64,000 nt of DNA from Tethya wilhelma. Its lineage: Eukaryota > Porifera > Demospongiae > Tethyida > Tethyidae. The notes under the pieces are model-generated. The model ran no database searches, was not told the origin of the DNA, and saw only the letters and a program-made list of their open reading frames with translations. Positions 50,101-62,206 of this stretch are shown here, one piece after another (within the stretch, counting starts at the first letter, position 1; the number at the start of each line of letters is the position of its first letter). The stretch is taken from contig CAXIPT010000008.1 of the NCBI GenBank assembly GCA_964030475.1, forward strand, positions 3,376,161 through 3,440,160, written 5' to 3'. The position numbers and the translations under genes are program-made.

Positions 50101-53100
50101 AATACTTCAGTTTCCGAATTGAAATTTCAGGCTTTTGTGTGCCTTTCTGAGCGCTTAGCTTTGAGACCACGCCTACTAATTTGGTGTGCGTTATCCAGAA
50201 TTTGTGTATCATACGTACGGTAGTACGTATAGTAGGAATGGGCCGAATGTCCCATAGACACAATACAAAATGTTTATGATCATAAAAATCTAGCAAAACA
50301 AAATTAAGCCTTCAAACTTGCTCAGAGGCTCTAACTGGCAGATTACCAATCGCATGCAAGGCCTAAAACTCACAGAAACTTTCTTCAGCGCTCGTAGAGA
50401 GCGCTAGTGGGAAGCCACAAGAGTGCCATTTTTGTTCATCTAACTTACGTACGTACGTACGTACGTACTTACTTCCTAACTGACTTACTTGAAAAGCATT
50501 TCCAGAGAACCAGAATGTGTTGAGCCAACTTTGACAGCACAAAGTAAGTTCTTTTCATAGGTACTACATTCCTTTATACCCGTTTTCAACACAAATAAGC
50601 CTAAACAAAAACTAGAGAGCTTTGAAACTTAGAGTATAAATTCATGTACTTCAATGTAGCCATCTTTTAGGTAGAGGCCAAAGGTCATTTATCCACGTGG
50701 CATTTAATGCGCATGCGCATTTAATTTAGCTGCTCTTGCAGACAATATAGCTGCTACTCAGATAACTCAAGCTTTTTGTAGGGACTAACCAGTCTCTGAT
50801 TGTCTCCACACTGTAGTGTTGAAAAAAGTGAATGAACAAGTAGTAAAAATTTTTAAAAAATAAGCAGTGTAGGAATGGGCAGTGCTGTAAAAAGCGTTGG
50901 AACAAGGAATGGTCTCAATTTCGGCACATGTGTGTGTGTGTGAGCCATGTTGGCTGCGTTGGGATCATAGTATGTCTAATATGTCATTATTAGTCCATTC
51001 CAAGACGATACATAGTCGCCATCTTGCGGGTTTCTACACTTAATTTAGCCACCAGTCTAATTGCTTAAGTTGACAATTACTGTTAACAGACAAAGTGCGT
51101 ACAAGTTCGGTTACTTTTCATTCTTTTGAGCTACATTGATTGTTGCTGCATGGTAACAGTCAATCTGATTAGCTAGTAATGTCTAGGTATCATCTTTGTG
51201 GTACTAAGTTAAGTGTCAAAATCTAATACTGACTTTGATGTTACAATCTCGTGTATTCTTCTCGTATAGGTTGAAACTGCTCGTGTTGTTTGGAGTTTCC
51301 AAGCTAATGATCCCACTGACCCTCTTGGTAACACTGCCACATTCCATGACCATCAGGGATCAGCTAGTTTGAATCTTCTCGGAGGACTCACTAACCCTCC
51401 AGCCGACCCAGATGATATCCAGTCCTTTGTCATTGGAGTCAATGATGTAGGCAATTGCTGAGAGTTATTTGTATAGTTCTTACATTAACATTGACAATGG
51501 CTTTAGGTTGCTGTACCTTCTAATGTGGACACCACCTACTGGTGCCAGAGTGCTCAGCTTCCTTCGGATATTGTTTCTCAGGAGAAATACATCACAAGGG
51601 TGTGTTCATTCTTAGATAAACATCATAAACATGTCTTTCGTTCGATAACAAAGTTAGTACAAAGGGAACACATGCACTTGTTTTTCTATGATTTATATAA
51701 TACTACAATATTATTAAACTGACTTTTTTTTTGTGTAGTGAACTTCTCAGTCTCATTATTAACACACAGGTCAAAAAACCCACACGTATTGAAATACCTA
51801 TTTTGGCACTACTCACCCCCCATATACAAGACCCTAATACATGCCCCATGTAGTAAAGTAGACAGAATTTTTGTGCCAGTGCTAAGGTAACTATAACTAT
51901 GAATATATATTGTTTAGTAACCTGACACCATGTTCCTGTAGTAGAACTATGGCTTCTGGTGGAATTTAGTGTAAACTAAGTACTCAGGCTAGTTTTGTAC
52001 CAGAGGAGGTTCGACACGGTTGACCTTTGCTTGACCTTTCGCAATTAAAGTCCTCCACTCCTCCATGTGTTTCAATACATTATACGTGCGCATGGAGGAC
52101 TTTAATCGCGAATCGTCAAGCAAAGGTCAACCGTGTCGAACCTCCTCTGGTTTTGTACTGGTGATTTTGAATTAAAGAAATTGTAATAGAAAATTTGCAG
52201 CTGGTGCCGGGTCAGATTAGCAAAATTTAAGTTTATATTATATGCATAGTTATAGCTGCAGTACTAAAACATTTTTATGTCTAAGAAATTGAAATAAACA
52301 TAACATTATCTGAACCTGAATGCAGCACAGATATTATTATGTTTTTTAAATTTATAAGTAAAAGTATTAGCTATTTTTCCACAAAGCAATAGATAAACAG
52401 CCGAATATTAATGATATGAATATATTAATGAGTTAAAAGAGTGCATCACCATGGTGACAAATTCTGCCCAATACTTTATACCACATGTACATCCAGATTA
52501 TCAATGGTTGCTATGTGCTCTGATACATCTGATCTACAGAAATCCTATATAATGATATTAAATTGTCAAAAAAAAAACAAACTTGGCAGTGAAAGGGTTA
52601 ACCATTAATTTACATTGATATCATATTATATAACTTACAAGGAGTGTGGCTTGCTTCGCTCGCCACGCTCCTTGCTTGTGTATGAAGTATACTGATGTTT
52701 ACAGCTAGATCTGTGCACAGGCATCTGTATAATACTACAGTAAATTCAATGAAAGGAAAGCATGCATGCAGGCACTGCATGCTACTCTTTTAGCCCTCTG
52801 CTTTTAGCCAGGCCAGCTCAGCAATTTTTACTTACTACGTGACGTCACAGACGACCCTTTTCCGACTTCCGCCATTTTTGCAATCAGCTGGCAAAGAAAC
52901 TCGTTATCTGGCTAGCTGTGTTTCGTGTACAGCGACAGAGAAGCAGACTCCTAGTAGTGAGTGTTCTCACCTCGTTACGCTTCTTTTGTGAAAGATTAGC
53001 TCCCATATCATGCTTCTTTGTCGGATACGGATGCCACTGGTAAGCCTTGTCAGCGATCTCAAAAACAGTTAGCCATACTTGCATCGCTTGTTGTTTTATC

Positions 53101-55624
53101 CTAGGCTAGCACTGTATAAGCTAGCTTTCTAGACACTCTTTTCTTAGCTTGTATTCTCCATGGTCCAGAGAAAAAGCAGCTTTTAGCTCGAGGTCGCATC
53201 ACTTCCGGTGACCCTCCGTAACACACGGACACACGGACGGACACACAAAACTTTGCTTATAATATGATTATATTATAACTGCATTGAATGCAGTTATATA
53301 TAATATGATTATGTATACCTACTCTTTACAATACAATGCATGCGCTATGCCATAGATTTCACCATCGATATCACCAAATAAGAGAGCATACGTCCACCAC
53401 ATGCTCATCTACTTGTGTACAGATCCTCTCGATCCTTCGCTGGTTGGACAGGGAGACTCCTGTTTCAATATCGCTAGTGAGATTTATGAGTGCACCTATG
53501 GACTGTTGATTGGAGCATGGGCTGTTGGGGGAGAGGTATGTGTACGTACAGCGACAGATCATTGCTCTATAATGAGATTGCATTGTAATTAAAGCATAGT
53601 ATAATATTTATAGTCATAACATTATGTGAGCTAGCTATACAGAAGGACAATTTTAGATTTTAGTGAAGCATCAGACCAAATTGTTCATACTAGTGGAGAA
53701 CCACACATAATTATGCTTGTGTAGTGGCATGAGAAGCCTTTGATAGATGGCTAGATGGGTTGCGCTGCTTGCCAAGTTTTTTTCCCCACTATACATGAGG
53801 TTACAAATACATGCATGTATCGGATAACATGTTACACACATGCAGGATTTCATTTACCCTGAGAATGTAGCCTACCCAGTTGGCGGGCCAAGAGCCAAGA
53901 TGTTTACTGTAATCCAGATACATTATGACAATCCAAACCTGGATTCAGGTGAATTCAAACCACCGTAATGATCATTGTATGGTCTATTTAATTTTATGTC
54001 AAGCAATTTGGCATTAACTTTTAATGTGGGAAATATGTACTCATAACAAGTATGGAGATAAATTTCAGTGTTTCTAAGTAATTAACCTCATGTACAAATA
54101 AATCTACAGTCTTGTTGCCAGGGTCCCTTACGATTAACTCCCATGTTATGATTGTGGCATCCACACACATGTATAATTATGTAGGTGTGATGGATAGTTC
54201 TGGACTAAGGTTCTATTACACAAGCACCCCTCGTGAACACAGAGCTGGTATACTCTATCTCGGTCATCACGTGACTAAACGAATGTTTATACCACCTACT
54301 GCCCAAAACTACACTGTAATGGGATTCTGTCCTAGTCAATGTACCAACACAGTAAGTAAATCTTCTTCAGTATTGTAAGCTGTGTACAATGTATACTAGT
54401 CCACGTGATCATTTAATATATATTTTGTGTGCAGTTTCTTCCGGAAGGAGGTATTCATATTTTTGGAAACATTCTTCACTCTCATTTAGCTGGTATAGAG
54501 AACTATTCTCTCTATCTAACAATCACTTTCACTTGATACCTCCATGCCCTGTATATGTACTTGGTCACAGGAGCAGGGATGAGTTTTAGACACCTGCGAT
54601 GGAACTCTGAATGTGGAGGGTTGGAGGAATTGGAACCAATTGACCAGAACCTGAGATATGACTTCAACTATCAACAGTTTGTTAATTTTCCAAAGGAAAT
54701 TGTTGTGTTGCCTGTGAGTACACTTAGAGTGATGTCATAAAATTGTTCAATATGATCCACTAGAATGGTTGTGTATCAATTATTGCAGAATGACACTATG
54801 ATCATGGAATGTATTTACAACACTTCAAACCGTACCCGAGTTACTGTGGTAAGTATAATATTTATAAGGATATTTTTTTCATATTCAAGATATTAAATCA
54901 ACTGATTTGTAGTTGCATGCTAACGTGTACAGGGTGGAGCAAGCACACATGAGGAGATGTGCCTGACTTTTCCTGTATACTATCCCCGTATTGACAATCA
55001 AGCTTTGGAGTTGTGTACTAGTCATCCTTTGGAATCAGGACTAGATGCTATACAACCATTTGTACAGAAATATGGACCGTATGTAATCTCAGAAATATAG
55101 CTCATGGAATAGATCCTAGTGATTTTTTTATAAAAGTTGATCTGTGGTAATTATCGTGAATACAGGTTCAACCCAGAAGCTGTTGAACAACTGAATGAAG
55201 GAAACCTAATAGACGGACTAAATTTGTTCAACTGGTCACAGCCGGGAATAATTGAAGATCTAGAGGATTCTGTGTTGCATCACAGTGCTAAGGCATTCTG
55301 TAGGGATGAGGCGGTCAGTATAGCTTAATGACATGTCTAGTATACCTTAACTTTGAACCAGACTATACTTTTTTTGTTTTTGGTTTTATACGTGAATAAG
55401 TTAGCAGGAAAAAGCCTTTTTTGACGCCATCAACCAATTTGACAATTTTTTCTATCTAACAGAATTTTGAAGGGGTTAACATACCTTTTCCCGATGGCGT
55501 TCCTGAGATTAAATGTCCCTACCAACCTCCTGAGTCTTGCCCTGGTGCAGCTGGTGAAACAACACCAAGTGTGGTGTGTATTGCGTCAATGTTGTGGCTC
55601 TTTGTGAATGTGGTGGCTCAATAA
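46370..55624 (+). CDS. DOMON and copper type II monooxygenase, gene 1
   Basis: Exons 46370-46648, 46731-46877, 47470-47646, 47707-47799 (or the duplicate pair 51270-51446, 51507-51599), 53356-53535, 53846-53948, 54185-54351, 54435-54492, 54571-54713, 54789-54848, 54933-55078, 55166-55313, 55463-55624 give about 620 aa. This matches the MOXD1/dopamine beta-hydroxylase family: secretory-pathway enzymes hydroxylating small substrates with two coppers and ascorbate. Signal peptide, DOMON domain (about 25-200, FGVSPNGQMPGSDVIIGW), then the two copper domains. Candidate ligands: YVHHM and IHYDNP for CuH, LHSHLAG and EEMC for CuM. The hydrophobic C terminus suggests a lipid or membrane anchor. Intron 4 holds a duplicated exon pair and several repeats. 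The substrate cannot be told. Confidence 0.85.
46895..47090 (-). mobile_element. Repeat element with hairpin end, intron 2 copy
   Basis: The reverse complement matches 57797-57915 downstream (GCAACTAT, TTGCCATTGACC, GTTGCTAGGCAATG-type blocks). Its end, about 47022-47086, is a hairpin containing GCACTCGACCATACATCGAGTGC flanked by ATAGTTG and CAACTAT. The two copies lie in different introns of sister genes and in opposite orientation, so they are separate insertions. Confidence 0.6.
47091..47140 (+). repeat. (GT)n microsatellite at a duplication edge
   Basis: A GT run at the left edge of the exon 3-4 duplicated unit of monooxygenase gene 1; a short GT run also precedes the second copy at 50929. 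Confidence 0.85.
47141..48770 (+). repeat. Duplicated unit with monooxygenase exons 3-4, copy A
   Basis: About 1.6 kb matching 50941-52552 with scattered substitutions and small indels. In this copy the position after exon 4 reads AGG then GCGTGT. The other copy has AGG then GTGTGT, so only copy B keeps a GT donor. Confidence 0.85.
48201..48353. mobile_element. 153 bp palindromic MITE-like element
   Basis: The arms ACCAGAGGAGGTTCGACACG and its reverse complement continue through GTTGACCTTTGCTTGAC, nearly meeting in the middle. TTTGT flanks both sides, a candidate target-site duplication. Non-coding. The copy at 51999-52151 came with the larger duplication. Confidence 0.75.
49428..49834. mobile_element. 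407 bp element with about 105 bp inverted repeats
   Basis: The left arm (49428-49529) and right arm (49726-49834) are reverse complements over about 100 bp. They contain GGCAGTGCTGTAAAAAGTAT and TTGGAACAAGGCATGTCTCA. The right arm has an extra CGGAG-type insert. The loop of about 200 bp shows no coding potential, so this is a non-autonomous foldback or MITE element. A broken copy of the left arm lies at about 50830-50928. Confidence 0.8.
50207..50928 (+). repeat. Second copy of the 48825-49530 repeat region
   Basis: Shares TCATACGTACGGTAGTACGT, the GGCCACATG/GGCCGAATG block, and the stretch through GCGCATGCGCATTTAAT with the region about 1380 bp upstream, at clearly lower identity than the exon duplication. 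It ends inside the left arm of the foldback element, where the duplicated exon unit begins. Confidence 0.7.
50941..52552 (+). repeat. Duplicated unit with monooxygenase exons 3-4, copy B
   Basis: Contains exon equivalents 51270-51446 and 51507-51599, with intact acceptors and a GTGTGT donor. It begins and ends inside sequence that is contiguous with foldback-element flank elsewhere (49840-49910 resumes at 52553), so the unit interrupts a repeat copy. Confidence 0.85.
52621..53355. other. Intron sequence with short repeats
   Basis: Contains a GC-rich hairpin (GGAGTGTGGCTTGC / CCACGCTCC, about 52640-52675) and CGGACACACGGACGGACACA (about 53226). No exon of the gene is recognised here. Confidence 0.5.
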
Positions 55625-55941
55625 GTGGTAGTGTATCACAGACTGCATTAATTAATAATTTCTACTGTACTGGAATAGCCAGGATATCTATAGTCAGCAA
55701 TACTAGAATGTTTCATTACTTATGTATAAAGGTGATTAACAGTTTAACTGTTTTGTAGTTTTGTCAAATTTTGTGCATAAAATATTTGACGATTCTTACC
55801 TAGTTTATAGCGCTGCGTACATGCACTGAGCATGCGCAGTGTAATATGGTCGCCGCGCGCGCCGTAGAGTTTTGTGTCTATAAAAATAGACCACTCCTTA
55901 CTGTTTTCCTCAGTTTTCAGTTTTGTAAAATCATCTTCATC
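55625..55941 (+). promoter_or_regulatory. Promoter region of monooxygenase gene 2
   Basis: Intergenic sequence with a GCATGCGCA core at 55830-55838 followed by a GC-rich stretch (GGTCGCCGCGCGCGCC, about 55848), unusual in this AT-rich window, about 100 bp before the start codon at 55942. An in-frame upstream ATG at 55846 adds 32 residues before the signal peptide and is less likely. Confidence 0.5.
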
Positions 55942-58900
55942 ATGAAAGCTATTGCTCTGATTTTCCTGGTCCTTCCAGCCCTTGTGGCAGCTGCCCACGA
56001 CCTCCAGGCCACCTATCCTTTCCGTACTACCTTGTTTAACGACCAAGGACAGTACTATGGTCTCTACTGGAACTTCAGCATTCCAGAGGCTACCATTCAC
56101 TTTGCAGTGAACGTGAGTACCACTGGCTGGGTAGGCTTTGGAGTCTCTCCCAATGGACAAATGCCAGGCTCTGATGTCATCATTGGGTGGGTTGCTGATG
56201 ATGGAACAGCTTATTTCCATGTAAGCCGGTTGACCACGTATACCTGTAGAGCTGCTGACTGTACTATTTATATCTGTAACAGTATGAATGTTAAAGCAAC
56301 ATTGTCATTGCATGCTGACTGTGCACTGTTCTTATTGAGAGCCAGTGAGAGAAACTGTATATTCCATGGTCAGTACTGCCACGGAATCTCAACTTTCTAG
56401 AGGGCGTTCCTCAAAGTGGTTACAATTGCTCACCTTCAAAATGTCTGCTACGTATACTTGTGCTATACCAGCATCAGTTTTATAGTCTGTTGTAACTAAT
56501 ATTCAGTGTTTCTAGTGTACTGACTCCGAGGCCTACAGTATTCACACACTGGCTTTTAATCGACAATGTGCAGTTGGGACACTGTAGACTCCGTAACCTC
56601 ACAATTGTTTCTGCATATAATTTGACAAAATCTATAAGCCCTTTACATGGTTAAATAGAGTGGTTCCCTAAGTTGTTGTTTGTTCTCTGTGCATATGCAT
56701 ACCAATTGTCTGTGGTCAGTAGTGTTGTTTGGATAGTTTCTAATTAAATTTTTTGTTTAGTTTATTCATTGTTTGTCACTTGTGAGTGATAATTAGTGAA
56801 CTCTCTCTGGCCAATCAGAATACCTGCATGCATGTGAGCACCAATGTTTTAATTGTTATATAAGTACTAGAATAGGATCCACTCTGGTATAATATTATTA
56901 TAAGACTTTGCTATCTCCTAGGTAACAGTAGTAAATAGCATTACATCTCATGTTATTCTAGACATGTGCTGACCTGCCTACAATGAATATGATTTTGCAC
57001 TCTGTGCATGATGAAATGGTCACATAGTGCATGAGCATACCTACACTGTGCATGATGAAATGGTCACATTATGTCATAGTTAGCATACCTACACTCTTTT
57101 ATGTAATACTGACACTAAGGCTGGTTGCCCAGCTGGTTCAATTAACTCTTACCATGCATGTGTTTGTTTTACCTGCATGTGATGTGACCAAAATAGATGT
57201 GACTAATAGTCATAAGCTTATTTTGGATTTTGATTTAAACATGAGCATATTATGTGCATGTTAATATTAGCTAATGTTGATTATATAACTTTTAGTCAAT
57301 GTCAACGCAAGTTGGTGTTTTTATAACCTACAAATTATAATTATAGTTGCATGACCCTTATAAGTGGGCAGCACTCGATGCATGGTTGAGTGCTGCACAC
57401 TTAAAGGTGCTATTGCACGGAAGCGGCAACTTTTTGAAAAAATGGCCCAAAAATCAATACTGAAATTTCATTGGTTGAAAATACGTCATTGGAATGCAAT
57501 TTGCGCTCCTATTTTCGCGTTGACTCAACGTACGCATAATTTTTCTTTGTGACCACGTGGCAAGTTGCAGCTATTTGACATACTTATACGCTTAGACTTA
57601 CACTCATCTAGCTTCTTTCTTCCCCGTTTCTTCTCTTAGTGTGCTTCTACTGCTCATCATGTCTTGTAAGCGTTCAAATTCAAACTGCACGTGGTCGCAC
57701 ATTTTAATACACGCATATTATTCTATGCACATTATGGCTTCACTACGCGGTGTAAATTACTACGCGTACAACTTCCGTGCAATAGCACCTTTAAGGGCAT
57801 GCAACTATTTGTTTGCCATTGACCCCCTGTGACCTCTAGTGTCACCTCTACCCAGCCACTAACCTGCAATTAGCCTATAAAAACTTTGGTTGCTAGGCAA
57901 TGGTAAACAAGAGCTAAGTGTCCTGCAGTAGTCATATCAGAACTATAATATTACATGTGCTTGAGTGTCACCTGATAAATGTATAGTCACATGTCATGAA
58001 CTTCTGGGTTCTGATTTCAACCTGCATGGTCTATGTTAATTTATTTAGTCTATTGAGCTACACCCATTCTTCACACCACTATCATGACTAGCACCAGTAT
58101 TAAAGCGAAAAATGGGCCCAGCTAAGGTTCACTGTGCATTAGTTAGTGTTCTTACCAACTCACAATCAACTATCAGTGTATAAATTAATAGGTTAAGTGT
58201 TTTGCATGCAACTAATATAATAGGATCGTTTTGCTGACGCTCGTTCACGGCCTCCTATTGATGAGAGTCAGGACTGGTTTCTGATCAGTGGAGAGGAAGA
58301 GAATGGATTCACCATCCTGGAGTTCTCAAGGAACTGGACCACCTGTGACCCAAGAGACCTGGAGATTATGGTGTGTTCATAATACTATCGGGAAATCTAG
58401 ACTGTAACAAAAGCTCCAAATAAAAGTGTATTATGCAATCTCTCACACATAATTATGCTGTACCTAATATAAGGACAGCAGCTGACGGTTGGGGTTGTCC
58501 ATTTATATATTCTTGGGGACTTGTGCATTCTAGTCTTAATCATAATTTGTCTATATGACCTAGGCTGACACTTCTCGTGTTGTCTGGAGTTTCCAAGCTA
58601 ATGATCCCACTGACCCTCTTGGTAACACTGCCACGTTCCATGACCATCAGGGATCAGCTAGTTTGAATCTTCTCGGAGGACTCACTAACCCTCCAGCTGA
58701 CCCAGAAGATGTCCAGTCCTTTGACATTGGAGTCACTAATGTAAGTTATACAATTATAGTCCAATCCAATGATGAACCATCCGTCAAAAATGAACATAAA
58801 CAGGTTACTATCCCACACGATGTTGACACCACCTACTGGTGTTTGAGTGGGCGGCTACCTCAGGAGGTGACCTCTCAAGAGAGATACATAGTCAGGGTAA

Positions 58901-61900
58901 GAACATTGCATCATGGTGTTTGTACAATAGGATATGGTTTGTTCCTTTTTGTTGTGCATGACAATGTGGTTTATAGTTAATTGTAAGTCTCTTACTCACA
59001 ATATTATGGGTTATTCATAGATTGATCAGATTTCTGTAGTTCTTGCTACCTACTATGCTATGTAATGATATACAATGATATCCCTAAAAGTAGAAACTAG
59101 AATGTGCATACCTAAGAGCTACTAATTAATCACGAATTTAACCCAATTAAAATACAATTATGTAGGAGGTGGATTTTAGTTCTTTTAAATTTTACTATGT
59201 TTCACTGTATTTTCAATACTCAACTCTCTGCAGTATAATTATGTATTGATATGCATCTACAACAGATCTCCCCTAATGTTTCTCCCCATGAGAAGGCATA
59301 TGTCCATCATATGCTCATCTATTTGTGCTTGGCACCTCTGAATGAATCTCAAGTCGGGGAGTCAGGTGATTGTGACAATGGGGTCTCACCAGAAGTTCGT
59401 GAGTGTCTGCAAGGACTACTGATTGCAGCCTGGGCTGTTGGTGGAGAGGTATAGAACTGTCTGTGATATATATAATTATACCATAAATGCAGAAAATTTC
59501 ACTGTCATTTACATTTCACGGTTCAAGGTTACCGCAAAAATGAAAGCACAAAAATAAAGTAGACCATATTAACGATCCATTCCTACATATATTTCTTTCA
59601 CTACCGTGGCACCACGAAAAATAGATGATATATACAAAAAAATAAAACTTGAATATATTAACATGCGGAAATTTCCGGATTTACAGTAATCAGTGTTTTT
59701 CTTTAATCACTTTATGCCACTATGACAGGAATTTGTTTATCCTGAGAATGTGGCCTACCCTATTGGTGGTCCAGGAGCTCAGATGTTTACCATCATCCAA
59801 ATGCACTATGATAACCCATCCCTTGATGCAGGTATGATTGTTTGTTCACACTGGATTTGCTGATCGAGTATACTAAATGTGGGCCTACTGCATGTATTGT
59901 ATGATTATGTATGCACAGGTGTTGTGGACAGTTCTGGATTTACCCTGCACTACACCAGCATTCCTCGTGAACACAATGCTGGAATAATGTACTTGGGGCA
60001 TTTTGTAAATCGATTTATGGTTGTTCCACCTCGGGCTAACAACTATACAATTGCTGGACTGTGTCCTCACCAGTGTACTAATTCTGTAAGTTTGAAATAA
60101 TTAAGTTAGTGTACATTAATTAGTTTTGGATGCATAATAATTATTAACTTTGAAAGCACAAACAATTGTCTTCTTATAGTATCTACCAGAGGATGGAATT
60201 CACATCTTTGGGGATATGTTGCATACGCATTTGGCTGGTGAGTGTGCTAATAGCAGTTATTATTGGCTGTTATTGTTGTTTGACACAATAATTATGATAA
60301 TAATGTGTAGTGTACGCATACAATGGTGTACAATTGACTGTGCTCATAAGCAAAAAATATTGTAGTTTGATAATGTATTCAGTGGATTATGAAAACAATT
60401 AATGTTTGAGTGTATTCAAAATAGCTTTGCACATGTATATACAGGTCATGGGATAACTTTGAGACACTTGCGATGGAATTCTGAGTGTGGAGGTTTGGAG
60501 GAATTGAAACCAATTGACCAGAACCTGAGATATGACTTCAACTTTCAGCAAATCACCCATCTGCCTAGAGATGTTATCGTACTGCCTGTAAGTATTATGT
60601 GCATGTAACCTTTCCATATGATGTCCTCATTTGAAGAACTGTGTGCTTGTAAACTCTGTGTTGATTTTGATTTACCATTGTAATTTATTACTTTTGATCA
60701 TTTTACTCTATAGAATGACACACTTGTTTTGGAATGCTTCTACAACACTTCTGGACGTTCTGGTATTACAGTGGTAAGATATTTGTTAGCAGCAAATGAG
60801 TCATGACCATATAATCTTGTATGGAGTTAGGGCTTGATAGTTTTTCATTCTGCATGCTTATTCCTTTAATTTTCTGGAACTATCATCTGTGTCACTGTGT
60901 GCATGTTAAAAGTGTGAATATAATAACTAGAAACAACAATAACTTTACAATAATTGAGCTGTATAATTATTTCAGTCTTCCATGCATTCAGGGTGGAGAA
61001 AGTACTCGTCAGGAAATGTGTCTCACTTTTCCTGTCTACTACCCACGGCTGGAGGGAAGTGCTTTGGACTTTTGTGCTAGTGGAGTTTTTCCAAATGAAG
61101 ATGGCAGCTTTCCTGCTCTTGAGCCATTTGTTGAGCAATATGGAGCGTATGTAGATAAATGTCACATAGTATTTTTAAGTTACACCCTATCCACCATAGT
61201 ATAGTTTTTTTCAGTAACGACTATTGTTTGCTCCTTTTTGCTGGTAAATTCAATTTCACTGATTGATAATAACAAAATTTAATACTATGAATATCATGAC
61301 ATTGTTAGATTAATAAAATTTAATATAATTCTGCAAACATATAAATCATGTCATAATCCTTTACTCTAGCTCAAACCCAGAAGCTAGGACACTTATTGAG
61401 AACCAAAACTACATGGCTGGACTTAATGCCTTCAATTGGTCACAGCCAGGAATAGTAGATGGACTAGAAGACTCTATCCTTCACAATGGAGTTACAGCAT
61501 TTTGTATCAATGAAGATGTAAGTCGATCAATGACGATCATTCAGAGTAACTAAGTGGAAAGAGCATTCCTGTTCTACTTTTATTGAGTTTTTTCATTCTT
61601 GACAACCATTATACCAGTTGCATAATATGCATGTGTTCGCTATTGTCAACCACACAGGTTGAATACACTATGGAAGAAGGCATATTTTAATTTGGCTGGA
61701 ATTATACAATGTGCAGAAAGTAGCGAACATATGCATAATACAAAATATTGATAAGTAGTTTTTCCCCCATGCAGGGTGATTCGATGGTACTTGGCTCTCC
61801 TGATGGCATCCCTGAAGTTAAATGTCCTTATCAACCTGTTGATAAGTGCACCTCTGAGGTTGATGGAGCAGTACATGGCATTAGTCAAGCTGGTGTTGTG

Positions 61901-61942
61901 GTTGGTGTAACTGCAATGATTTTGAGTCTTCTACTTTTGTAG
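55942..61942 (+). CDS. DOMON and copper type II monooxygenase, gene 2
   Basis: Thirteen exons (55942-56220, 58224-58370, 58564-58740, 58804-58896, 59266-59448, 59729-59831, 59919-60085, 60180-60237, 60445-60587, 60714-60773, 60992-61146, 61370-61517, 61775-61942) give 626 aa with all phases consistent. Exon structure matches gene 1. The signal peptide (MKAIALIFLVLPALVAA) precedes the DOMON domain. Candidate copper ligands are YVHHM and MHYDNP (CuH) and LHTHLAG with RQEMC (CuM); the HTH is the usual form, where gene 1 has HSH. The tail GVVVGVTAMILSLLLL is a strong hydrophobic anchor with almost nothing after it, typical of GPI attachment. Exons 1-3 are nearly identical to genes 1 and 3, later exons are not. 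Intron 1 is about 2 kb and carries nested repeat elements. Confidence 0.88.
57343..57808. mobile_element. Nested inverted-repeat elements in intron 1 of gene 2
   Basis: An outer pair, ATAGTTGCATGACCCTTA and its complement near 57790-57808, encloses an inner element at 57400-57795 bounded by CTTAAAGGTGCTATTGCACG and its reverse complement. The outer element corresponds to the hairpin at 47022-47086, which lacks the inner insert. The inner one therefore appears to have jumped into the outer one. Confidence 0.7.
59505..59700. repeat. Possible small repeat in intron 5 of gene 2
   Basis: TTTCACGGTTCAAGGTTACCGC and CGTGGCACCACGAAAAATAGA resemble ends of small non-coding elements, but no clean inverted repeat could be defined. 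Confidence 0.3.
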
Positions 61943-62069
61943 CAATAAAGTGCAGGCTGTATTACTTTGACTAAACAACTTTAGAATTATGTAGCTTGAA
62001 CCAAGAACTTGTGTGTTTAAAAATTCTTAATGTACATTCTACAGTAATTGCCGTTGATTATTATTGTGA

Positions 62070-62078
62070 GCATGCGCA
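62070..62078. promoter_or_regulatory. GCATGCGCA site upstream of monooxygenase gene 3
   Basis: Same core as in the promoters of genes 1 and 2, about 130 bp before the start, followed by a GC-rich ACGTGCGTGCACACGCGTGC stretch (about 62100). Confidence 0.45.
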
Positions 62079-62206
62079 ATAACGTAGTAACTTACGGCGC
62101 ACGTGCGTGCACACGCGTGCGGCGCGGTGCGCGGTGAGCAATGTCAACATTTCAGGCCTTGGGACGAGGCTACATTTCAGTGCGACTATTATAATTGTCG
62201 GCAACA

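Noticed and set aside
55846..55941. Upstream ATG extending monooxygenase gene 2 by 32 residues
   Set aside because: It would place a non-signal sequence before an obvious signal peptide that starts at 55942, as in the paralogues.
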